Source of the DNA: Bacilli bacterium | GTDB lineage: Bacteria; Bacillota_I; Bacilli_A; RF39; UBA660 | Length of the DNA: 11,816 nucleotides | Assembly: GCA_022793555.1 (NCBI GenBank) | Contig: JAAWDB010000147.1 | Span: 1-11,816 of the forward strand | Reading direction: 5' to 3' | In this document: positions 5,408-11,816 of the stretch, one piece after another | Numbering within the stretch: the stretch's first letter is position 1 | Layout: each line of letters opens with the position of its first letter | Notes under the pieces: model-generated | The model's database searches: none | Told to the model about the DNA's origin: nothing | Seen by the model: the letters and a program-made list of their open reading frames with translations, nothing else | Position numbers and translations under genes: made by a program

Positions 5408-6727
5408 ATGAAACAATTTTTGAAAGTATGTTTTATAAGTGTTATTTTATTCATTCCTTTTACGAATGTATCAGCTAAAAGTTATGGATTAGATACGAGT
5501 TGGCAATATGCTGATTTTTCTGTTATTCATTCTGGAAAATCAACTTTATATGAATCTTCTTCAAACAAAAAAGATATTATAGTAGCCATAAATGCAGGAC
5601 ATGGTACAAGTAATGTAAATGGGAAAAAGACTTATTGTCATCCAGATAAGTCGGCAAAAGTTACAGGAGGTACCACTGCAGCAGGAGAGACTATGGCAGT
5701 AGCAGTTTCTAGTGGTATGGAATTTCAAGATGGTACTAGTGAAGCAGTAGTAACTTTAAAAGTAGCACAAAAGTTAAAGAGTAAATTACTTAGTGAGGGT
5801 TACGATGTTTTAATGATTCGTAATGGAAGTGATGTTCAACTTGATAATGTGGCAAGAACTGTGATTGCAAATAATATTGCCGAGATGCATATTGCTATAC
5901 ATTTTGATTCTACTTCTAATGATAAAGGTGCATTTTATATGTCTGTACCTAATAATGATTCTTATCGTTCTATGTCACCAGTGAGTAGTTATTGGCAGAG
6001 TCATCATGAGCTTGGAGATGCTTTAATTAGTGGACTTAAGCAGAGTGGGGTAAAGATTTATTCTAGTGGATCTATGCCAATGGATTTGACACAAACTTCT
6101 TTTTCGACTATTCCTAGTGTAGATATTGAACTAGGAGATAAAAAAAGTGATATATCAGATGCTGCAATTGATAAATATGCAGATGGTTTATTAAATGGAA
6201 TTTTGGAATATAGTGGAGAGTCTAGAATAACACCAATTACTAATCCTACAGATCCAGGAGATTCTAGTGATGATGAAGATGATTCTAGTGACGATGAAAA
6301 TGATTCAGATTCAGAAGATGATGATGAAAATAATTCATCGGATAATTCGAATGAATCTAATGGCGGTGCAGCAGAAGATTGGGGAGATCAAGTCGGAGAT
6401 CAATCGCCGATTGAAATTGCTGATCCAAGTGAGGGTTGTGAAACAATTTTTAAAAATAGTGATGGATCCTTTAATGAGCTTGGACAGTTTATGCAAGATT
6501 TATTTACTTTAATTAAATTTGCGGCTCCAGTATTAGTTATTGCTTTATCAACTGTAGATTATGCTAAAGCGTTGTCTGCACAGAATGCAGATGAAATGAA
6601 AAAGGCTCATATTAAATTTGGAAAACGTTTAATTCTTGGAGTAGCTGTATTTTTATTACCTTTTATTTTAGATTTAATGTTTGAACTATTTGGATTATAT
6701 GGACTCGATACTTGTGGAATTCGTTAG
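5408..6727 (+). CDS. N-acetylmuramoyl-L-alanine amidase (Amidase_3) fused to a VirB2-like pilin domain
   Basis: 439 aa. Signal peptide 1-23 (VSA|K). An Amidase_3 domain (~57-270) shows the zinc ligands and catalytic residue expected of the family: NAGHG (His65), TSEA (Glu112), AIHFD (His165) and VDIELG (Glu241). Such enzymes cut the bond between N-acetylmuramic acid and the stem peptide in peptidoglycan. A long D/S/E-rich linker (~271-342, including a 7-residue tandem repeat) leads to a two-helix module: Cys344, helix 1 (~361-381), loop QNADEMKKA (392-400), helix 2 (~406-429), short tail with Cys436. This matches the pilin paralogues in layout, but the C-x2-C-x6-C tail is reduced to one Cys and the module is the most diverged. 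In Gram-positive T4SSs a wall hydrolase usually opens the cell wall for the channel; here the hydrolase seems to be tethered by, or built in through, a pilin-like module. Domain calls are firm; joint assembly with pilin is inferred. Confidence 0.8.
   Translation: MKQFLKVCFISVILFIPFTNVSAKSYGLDTSWQYADFSVIHSGKSTLYESSSNKKDIIVAINAGHGTSNVNGKKTYCHPDKSAKVTGGTTAAGETMAVAVSSGMEFQDGTSEAVVTLKVAQKLKSKLLSEGYDVLMIRNGSDVQLDNVARTVIANNIAEMHIAIHFDSTSNDKGAFYMSVPNNDSYRSMSPVSSYWQSHHELGDALISGLKQSGVKIYSSGSMPMDLTQTSFSTIPSVDIELGDKKSDISDAAIDKYADGLLNGILEYSGESRITPITNPTDPGDSSDDEDDSSDDENDSDSEDDDENNSSDNSNESNGGAAEDWGDQVGDQSPIEIADPSEGCETIFKNSDGSFNELGQFMQDLFTLIKFAAPVLVIALSTVDYAKALSAQNADEMKKAHIKFGKRLILGVAVFLLPFILDLMFELFGLYGLDTCGIR
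6260..6301 (+). repeat. 21-bp tandem repeat in the amidase linker
   Basis: Two adjacent 21-bp units (6260-6280 and 6281-6301), identical at 19 of 21 positions, encode DSSDDED and DSSDDEN. More irregular GAT/TCA-rich sequence follows to ~6350. Copy-number change by slippage would keep the frame and alter linker length between the enzyme and its membrane module. Confidence 0.75.
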
Positions 6728-6735
6728 GTGGTGAT
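6727..6735 (+). promoter_or_regulatory. ribosome binding site that fixes the VirB6-like start at 6739
   Basis: GGTGGTGAT overlaps the G of the amidase TAG stop and lies 3 nt before ATG 6739. An in-frame TTG at 6712 inside the amidase gene would add nine residues and has no site, so 6739 is chosen. Confidence 0.6.
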
Positions 6736-6738
6736 GTT

Positions 6739-9078
6739 ATGTTATGGTTAGATAATAAGTTGGCTCAATTATGTTTGATTATTGACTCGGCTTTATACTC
6801 AGCAGTAGCTTGGCTATATGAGTTATTTTTGAAAATTGCGCAAACAGAAATTTTTACGGATTCACTTTATGAAAATTTAGCACAACGAATTTATATTGTT
6901 TTAGGCGTTTTCATGTTATTTGTTTTAGCTTATAGTTTGTTAACGGCTATTGTTAATCCAGATAATATAACAAAAGGCGATAAGAGCATGTCAAAAGTCG
7001 CTACTAAGTTAGTAACTTCTTTAATTATTATTGGCCTTTTACCAACGGTTTTTTCTTATTCTCGTAAGTTACAAAATTTTATTTTAGAAAACAATGTTAT
7101 TGGAACAATATTATTTGGTAATAAAGAAACCGATATTACTGTTAGAGAATATGATTCGGATGGTCAAAATTATACAGAAAAGAATGTCACTTTGAGTTCT
7201 AAAGAAATGGCTCAAGCTCAGATTAGTTCATATGGTCGTATTATGTCTTTTACAGCTCTTAATGCCTTTTTGAATCCAACAAATACCAAGTTTCAATTTG
7301 ATGCTGGTGAATTTACCGTAAATAATGGATATGTTAATACAGGATCTATTATGGGTTGTATTGCTGGAGGTGTAGCTGGAGCAGGTATTTCTATATTTAC
7401 CTTTGGAGCTGGTCTAGGTGCTGGTCTGGCTGTTGGAGCGGTTTCTTGTGGTGCTGCTGGTGCTACAGTTAACTGGGCTGGAAATCAAATTGATTATACA
7501 CATTATACTTGGGATCAAATGAAATGGGCGATTATTAATGATGGAGATTTTTCCCAAATTATATCCTTAGCTAATGTTATTCATGAGGGAGCGGAAAGTA
7601 TGGATGGAAGTGAGACTGTTCATGTTAAATATACCGCATTTGTTTCAACAATCTGTGCTGCCTTTTTACTTTATTTATTGGCTTCTTTTTGTATCGATTT
7701 AGGCATTCGTTCTGTTCGTTTAGCTTTTTTACAACTTATTGCTCCTATTCCTATTTTTATGCGAGCATTACCAGGGAAAACGCAACAATTTGATAAATGG
7801 CTTAAAAAGACTTTAGCCACTTATATGGAAGTTTTTATTCGCGTATTTTTAATGTATTTGGTTGTTTTCTTTTTGAGTAATGTAAATATTAATATTTCTA
7901 CTTGGCAGGGTTTATGGGTAAAAGTTATTATCATTATGGGATGTATTGCTTTCGTGAAAGTTGCCCCTAAGGAAATTTCTGAGATTATTGGAATTGATTC
8001 TGGTAACATTAAACTTGGTATTATGCCGAAACTTGCAGCTGGTGGAGCTCTTACTGGTGCTGCTCTTTTGGGTAGTGGTTTTAAGACAGGTGTTAATAAT
8101 GCCACACATGGAATAAAGAATTTTACAGAAGCAAAAGGCTTTAGAGGAAAAACTGGCGCTTTGTTTCGTGGTATTGGTTCGGTAGGAGCTGGTACACTAT
8201 CTGGTGCTGTAAGAGGGGGTTATGCAGGTCGTGGAGCTAAGAATTTAGCAGATATGAGAAAAGCTGCGAAGACTGGTGCTCAAGGTGCAATTGATGCGAG
8301 AACAAGAAGAGAAAGCTACCGAGTTACTCATGCAGGGCATGTGGGAATGTCTCAAATTCAAGATGCCTATCTTGGGGTTAAGAGCTGGATGGGTATTAAT
8401 AATATTGATGCCTTGAAAGCTGATCAAAAAATATTACAAGAAATTTTTTCGAAAAGAAAAGCAGCAGCTGATGCGGCAGAAGCAGAGATTATGAAACAAT
8501 CTGGTGAACGAATGGTTAGTGCTGGAAAAGAAGTTGTTACTAGTACAGGGGATGTTTATAAAAACCTTTCTCAATTAGATAATGTCATTGAACTTATGAA
8601 AAATAAGGGAGTAGATGCTAATGGTGCTCCTTTATCACCAGCAGATTTGTCAAAGCAATTAACAGAATTACAAAATCTTCGTACGAAGTTAAAAGATAAT
8701 TTAGTTGATGATTATATGAATGGCTATGCGAAGAATGGTATAGATATTTCTGCTAGTAATATCGTTGGCCCAGTTAAAGAAAATTTAACTGCATTTAATA
8801 CTTTGTTGAAAAATAATATGAATGTAATCAATGCTCATTTAACTGAAACTGATTTATCTGATCCAAATATTAGAGGATTTAAAGATAGTTTGGAAAATTA
8901 TGTACAACAAACTAATGGTCTTAAAATGGAAGAAATATTAGGAAATCCTTCAATTGATTTAGCAGCTGTTGCAAATGATGCTAAGAAGTTGGTTGGAACA
9001 TCTAGTGGTAATTTGGGAACACAAATTAATGAAGTTTTGCAGCGTGAAAATAAAGATAGCTCTGGTGGCGGAAAATAA
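6739..9078 (+). CDS. VirB6/TrbL-like polytopic T4SS membrane protein
   Basis: 779 aa. Hydrophobic segments lie at about 11-33, 51-72, 89-107, 203-245 (Gly/Ala-rich), 298-320, 326-343, 362-381 and 391-407. The block around RLAFLQLIAPIPIF (327-340) and PGKTQQFDKWLKK (345-357) resembles the conserved core of VirB6/TrbL-type channel proteins of Gram-positive and mycoplasmal conjugative elements. A long tail (~430-779) follows. It is first Gly/Ala-rich with basic residues and then Ala/Lys/Glu-rich helical sequence that could form coiled coils (e.g. residues ~565-600), probably cytoplasmic, where it could contact VirB4. The segment at 203-245 is a run of small residues with GxxxG spacing, bounded by Cys207 and Cys237. 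The gene sits between the amidase-pilin gene and the PrgI-like gene, typical of T4SS operons. Family assignment rests on hydropathy, size and neighbours; no enzymatic motif is expected. Confidence 0.7.
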   Translation: MLWLDNKLAQLCLIIDSALYSAVAWLYELFLKIAQTEIFTDSLYENLAQRIYIVLGVFMLFVLAYSLLTAIVNPDNITKGDKSMSKVATKLVTSLIIIGLLPTVFSYSRKLQNFILENNVIGTILFGNKETDITVREYDSDGQNYTEKNVTLSSKEMAQAQISSYGRIMSFTALNAFLNPTNTKFQFDAGEFTVNNGYVNTGSIMGCIAGGVAGAGISIFTFGAGLGAGLAVGAVSCGAAGATVNWAGNQIDYTHYTWDQMKWAIINDGDFSQIISLANVIHEGAESMDGSETVHVKYTAFVSTICAAFLLYLLASFCIDLGIRSVRLAFLQLIAPIPIFMRALPGKTQQFDKWLKKTLATYMEVFIRVFLMYLVVFFLSNVNINISTWQGLWVKVIIIMGCIAFVKVAPKEISEIIGIDSGNIKLGIMPKLAAGGALTGAALLGSGFKTGVNNATHGIKNFTEAKGFRGKTGALFRGIGSVGAGTLSGAVRGGYAGRGAKNLADMRKAAKTGAQGAIDARTRRESYRVTHAGHVGMSQIQDAYLGVKSWMGINNIDALKADQKILQEIFSKRKAAADAAEAEIMKQSGERMVSAGKEVVTSTGDVYKNLSQLDNVIELMKNKGVDANGAPLSPADLSKQLTELQNLRTKLKDNLVDDYMNGYAKNGIDISASNIVGPVKENLTAFNTLLKNNMNVINAHLTETDLSDPNIRGFKDSLENYVQQTNGLKMEEILGNPSIDLAAVANDAKKLVGTSSGNLGTQINEVLQRENKDSSGGGK

Positions 9079-9098
9079 AAAGAATAGAAGGGTGATTT

Positions 9099-9407
9099 AT
9101 GAATAATTATTTGATACCAGCAAATACAAAAAAATCAAAATTGATTTTTGGTTTTTTTACACCAATAGATTTACTTATTTTTGGAGTAGGATGTACAATC
9201 ACTTTAATTATGCTCTTTCTTTTTCAATCTATGGATTTGCAAACTGCCATTTTAGTACTTATCCCAGCTTTGGTATCCGGTTTTTTGGTAATACCGGTTC
9301 CTAATTATCATAATATAATGCAACTTTTAACAAATATCATTATCTTTTTTATGAATAGAAGAAAGTTTTATTGGAAAGGCTGGTGTATAAAAGATGGCGA
9401 AAAATAA
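9099..9407 (+). CDS. PrgI/VirB3-like inner-membrane T4SS protein
   Basis: 102 aa; site AAGGGTGAT just before ATG 9099. It opens with YLIPANTKKSK, followed by FFTPIDLLIF, two closely spaced membrane helices (~22-44 and ~49-67), the PVPNYHN turn (67-73), and a C-terminal segment ending in MNRRKFYWKGW. This size, the two-helix layout and the position immediately before a VirB4 gene are characteristic of PrgI-family proteins, the Gram-positive counterpart of VirB3, which links VirB4 to the membrane complex. Its last 14 bp overlap the start of the next gene, so the two are probably translationally coupled. Confidence 0.75.
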   Translation: MNNYLIPANTKKSKLIFGFFTPIDLLIFGVGCTITLIMLFLFQSMDLQTAILVLIPALVSGFLVIPVPNYHNIMQLLTNIIIFFMNRRKFYWKGWCIKDGEK

Positions 9408-9963
9408 AAAGGAAGAAATTGCTAGTAAATGGACAGAGGATTGGATACCTATTAAACAAATTATGAACGGGATGATTCAACTTGATAATGGAGAATATGT
9501 TACAGGCATTAAAATTCAGCCGAAAAATATTTTTATTCTAGATCAAGGATCTCGGGATAATATTTTATATAATTTACGTAATTTTTATAATTCTATTGAT
9601 TATGAATTTTGGCTTGTAGTAGCTGATCGTCCAGTTGATATTAATGTTTATTTATCGCAACTACAAATTCTTTTTAATAAAGCTCAAACGAATGTTAGTC
9701 GTAAACTTATTCAAGAAGATATTAATAAAGCGAATAGTTTTATGAGTGCACAGTATAATGTTGTTGATACAGAATATTATATTTTATTTAAAGAAAAAAA
9801 GATGGAAATCGTTCAGAAACGTATTCATAGTTTGATTAGTAATTTAGCAAATTGTGGGCTTAATTCTTCTCAAACGTCGAATAATGATTTAAGAGTGATC
9901 ATTGATAATTTCTTTAATGGGGGATTTGCAACAACTTTTAGTGGGATGGTGAGTCCAGAATGA
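9394..9963 (+). CDS. VirB4 N-terminal (TraC-like) domain as a separate polypeptide
   Basis: 189 aa. A Lys-rich start is followed by WTEDWIPIKQIMNGMIQLD and GEYVTGIKIQPKNIF, then helices and strands such as EFWLVVADRPVDINVYL. These resemble the N-terminal region of VirB4/TraC ATPases that precedes the motor domain. There is no signal peptide, membrane segment or Walker motif. The stop codon overlaps the next start (ATGA, 9960-9963) and the downstream protein begins where a full-length VirB4 would continue. The two together (189 + 594 aa) equal the usual VirB4 length of roughly 780-800 aa. So this is a naturally split VirB4, or a lineage in which this domain is always separate, rather than a broken gene: both halves have plausible starts and the overlap is a standard coupling arrangement. 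Role inferred: docks the ATPase on PrgI/VirB6 and adjusts its activity. Confidence 0.65.
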   Translation: MAKNKKEEIASKWTEDWIPIKQIMNGMIQLDNGEYVTGIKIQPKNIFILDQGSRDNILYNLRNFYNSIDYEFWLVVADRPVDINVYLSQLQILFNKAQTNVSRKLIQEDINKANSFMSAQYNVVDTEYYILFKEKKMEIVQKRIHSLISNLANCGLNSSQTSNNDLRVIIDNFFNGGFATTFSGMVSPE

Positions 9964-11744
9964 ATATCAAAGCACAATTAGCTCCTAAGGGAATTGAATT
10001 TAAACCTATGGATTTTGTTATGAGTGGGAAGTATTGTACGATATTTTCTATTGTAAGTTACCCTAAATTTATTCAACCAGGGTATTTGGCTAACTTAACG
10101 AATATTAATGGTGTTAAAATTGTAGCCAAACATATTCCTATAGAACTTTCAACGTTACAAAGAATGATTAATAAAGAAATTGCCGATTTAAAATTACGTT
10201 ATCAAAATGAACATGATAAAACGATTCAAGAGCGAATTCGTCAAGATTATGAATCATTAGAGCAATTTATTCAAATGCTAGTTGCAACACAGGCAAGAAT
10301 TTTTGATTTTCAACTTCATATTTTGATTTCTGCAGATACTAAAGATGAGCTAGAAATGCGTAAAATGCAAGTTCGAAATTATTTAGATGCTTTAGGTATG
10401 CGTGGAGTTTCTCTGATGTTTGAACAAGAGAAAGTTATTAAATCTATGATCCCAATATTTCCAAAACAAGATATTGAAGATCGAGTGGGAACACCAATTC
10501 CAAGTGTTACTATTGCTGCAATGTATCCTTTTATTTTTGATAGTATTAAGGATCCAGGAAATAGTACTTTGTTTGGAGTGGATTTCTCGGGTGGAGTTAT
10601 TTTGTTTAATCAATTTTTATATCAAATCAAAAAGGAGAATAATCGAAATAACGCCAATGTTATTATTTTAGGAACATCCGGAAGTGGTAAATCGACTGCT
10701 GCTAAACTTTTATTACGTAGTCATATTCGTAATGAATATAAAATTGTTTGTATTGACCCAGAAGGCGAACTTGAAGATATGGCTAGAAGTATGGGAGGAG
10801 ATTTTCTAGACCTTGGTAAAGGTGGAGAATTTGGAATGATTAATCCCTTGGAAATTGTTATCGATGCTGATGAAACAGAAATTTCTCAGGGACTTGGATA
10901 TACAGTACTTACACGTACTTTACAACAATTAAAAGCTTTTATGAAGTATTATTCACCAAGTATTGAAGAAGATGTTCTAACTATGTTTACAGAAGTTGTA
11001 CAAGATACTTATAAACGCTATAAAATAGATTTTGACACTGACTATACACAGTTTACATCGCAAGATTATCCAACATTTGATGATGTTTATGCTACGATTA
11101 AGGGAAGATTATTATCCATGACAGAAAAAACGCATGAACGAGATGTTATGGAAAGACTTGAGTTAAAAATACGTCCATTAGTAAAGGAGTTACGTTATTA
11201 TTTTACGGGACATACTACTTTACAAATTGATAGTGATTTTATTGTTTTTAATATTAGAGAGTTAATGAATTCTGATGATAATATTAAGAATGCGTTATTT
11301 TTTAATATTTTGAAATATGCTTGGGGTCTTTGTTTAGATCCAAATATTAATACGGTGTTATGCGTGGATGAAGCCCATGTTTTGTTATCAACTCGTAATG
11401 AACTTGGTGCAGAATTTTTAGCACAAATACAAAGACGAAGTCGTAAGTATAATACAGGAACAATTATTATTACACAGCAACCAACCGATTTTGCGGCACC
11501 AAATGTTATTACTCATGGTAAAGCAATATTCGATAATGCTGCTTATTATATTGTTATGGGACTTAAAAAACAGGCGATTGATGATTTATCACGATTGATT
11601 GATTTAAATGATAGTGAACGTGATAGTATTAAGTATTATAATCAAGGAGAGGCTTTGTTTGTTTGTGGAAATCGTAGAATGCGTATTAATATTATTGTCA
11701 CTCAAGAAGAATTAGATTCTTTTGGGTCTGGTGGTGGCTTATAA
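9960..11744 (+). CDS. virB4: VirB4-family T4SS ATPase (motor domain polypeptide)
   Basis: 594 aa. The N-terminal part (1 to ~205) is the VirB4 middle region (GIEFKPMDFVMSGKYC, FSIVSYPKFIQPGYL). The RecA-like motor has Walker A GTSGSGKST (238-246), the CIDPEGE segment (264-270) typical of VirB4/TraC, Walker B VLCVDEAH (466-473), the RRSRKYNTG segment (492-500) with a candidate arginine finger, and TQQP (505-508). All catalytic residues look intact. VirB4 powers assembly and substrate transfer at the cytoplasmic face of the T4SS. The start ATG overlaps the previous stop (ATGA), with GGATGGTGAG at 9945-9954 as ribosome site. The C-terminus ends in a Gly-rich GSGGGL and is followed at once by a terminator, so this is the last gene of the operon. 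The family call is secure; whether the machine exports DNA or protein cannot be told from this gene. Confidence 0.9.
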   Translation: MNIKAQLAPKGIEFKPMDFVMSGKYCTIFSIVSYPKFIQPGYLANLTNINGVKIVAKHIPIELSTLQRMINKEIADLKLRYQNEHDKTIQERIRQDYESLEQFIQMLVATQARIFDFQLHILISADTKDELEMRKMQVRNYLDALGMRGVSLMFEQEKVIKSMIPIFPKQDIEDRVGTPIPSVTIAAMYPFIFDSIKDPGNSTLFGVDFSGGVILFNQFLYQIKKENNRNNANVIILGTSGSGKSTAAKLLLRSHIRNEYKIVCIDPEGELEDMARSMGGDFLDLGKGGEFGMINPLEIVIDADETEISQGLGYTVLTRTLQQLKAFMKYYSPSIEEDVLTMFTEVVQDTYKRYKIDFDTDYTQFTSQDYPTFDDVYATIKGRLLSMTEKTHERDVMERLELKIRPLVKELRYYFTGHTTLQIDSDFIVFNIRELMNSDDNIKNALFFNILKYAWGLCLDPNINTVLCVDEAHVLLSTRNELGAEFLAQIQRRSRKYNTGTIIITQQPTDFAAPNVITHGKAIFDNAAYYIVMGLKKQAIDDLSRLIDLNDSERDSIKYYNQGEALFVCGNRRMRINIIVTQEELDSFGSGGGL

Positions 11745-11771
11745 AAAACTGCTTTAAAACAGTTTTTTTTT
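11743..11771 (+). terminator. intrinsic terminator closing the secretion operon
   Basis: AAAAAACTG (11743-11751), an 8-nt loop and CAGTTTTTT (11760-11768) form a 9-bp stem followed by T's to 11771. The stem begins inside the VirB4 stop codon. Most pairs are A-T, and the A-rich left arm could also support termination in the opposite direction. Confidence 0.65.
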
Positions 11772-11773
11772 AA

Positions 11774-11804
11774 TTGAAATCTCAAGCGCACCATTTAATA
11801 TAAT
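11774..11804 (+). promoter_or_regulatory. possible promoter for a gene beyond the window
   Basis: TTGAAA (11774-11779) and TATAAT (11799-11804) are near-consensus boxes but 19 nt apart, longer than optimal. No gene follows within the window, and AT-rich DNA gives such matches by chance. Confidence 0.25.
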
Positions 11805-11816
11805 TTTAACAAAAGC

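Noticed and set aside
6267..6512. 81-codon reading frame on the + strand within the amidase gene
   Set aside because: It is an out-of-frame reading of the GAT/GAA-rich linker (Met/Lys/Ile-rich product) with no ribosome binding site.
7821..8427. Antisense reading frames of 60-94 codons opposite the VirB6-like gene
   Set aside because: They lie fully inside a well-supported gene, have low-complexity products and lack ribosome binding sites. The antisense frames at 1019-1255, 3395-3688 and 10392-10613 are rejected for the same reason.
1..11816. CRISPR arrays, tRNA or rRNA genes, insertion sequences
   Set aside because: No regularly spaced repeats, tRNA-like cloverleaf segments, transposase motifs or terminal inverted repeats were seen. 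Intergenic gaps are all under 130 bp.

Overview
AT-rich DNA with all genes on the + strand. Strong Shine-Dalgarno sites of the AGGAGG/GGTGAT type, Gram-positive style signal peptides and a peptidoglycan amidase point to a walled, low-GC member of the Bacillota/Bacilli, possibly an uncultured gut lineage related to Erysipelotrichia or RF39; the lineage is inference. Genes end in TAA, TAG and TGA, and Trp is encoded by TGG. This fits genetic code 11 and argues against the Mycoplasma/Spiroplasma code in which TGA means Trp.

The window is most of a type IV secretion (T4SS)-like locus with an unusually expanded set of pilin-domain proteins. Layout: (1) the 3' part of a CpaE/TadZ-like degenerate MinD-family ATPase (2-844). 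(2) A short bare VirB2/TrbC-like pilin (909-1322) with its own near-consensus sigma-A promoter and a weak terminator. (3) A second unit (1424-4324) encoding three more pilin-domain proteins: one with a large secreted ectodomain, a related one interrupted by an in-frame TAA, and a short one. It ends in a strong hairpin terminator at 4361-4394. (4) A third unit (4452-11744) encoding a pilin-domain protein with an acidic linker, an Amidase_3 zinc amidase fused to a C-terminal pilin-like domain, a VirB6/TrbL-like polytopic channel protein, a PrgI/VirB3-like protein, and a VirB4 ATPase split into an N-terminal TraC-like polypeptide and a C-terminal motor polypeptide. A terminator follows at 11743-11771.

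Working model (inference): VirB4 (two subunits), PrgI and VirB6 form the inner-membrane engine. The bare pilin is the candidate major subunit. The five other pilin-domain proteins use the same two-helix membrane module to carry different extracellular domains, one of which is a cell-wall hydrolase that could open the peptidoglycan for the apparatus. No relaxase, VirD4 coupling protein, VirB8 or VirB11 is present in the window, so whether this is a conjugative element or a dedicated surface or secretion machine cannot be decided here. The most notable points are the pilin-module paralogue array, the amidase-pilin fusion and the in-frame stop in one paralogue.
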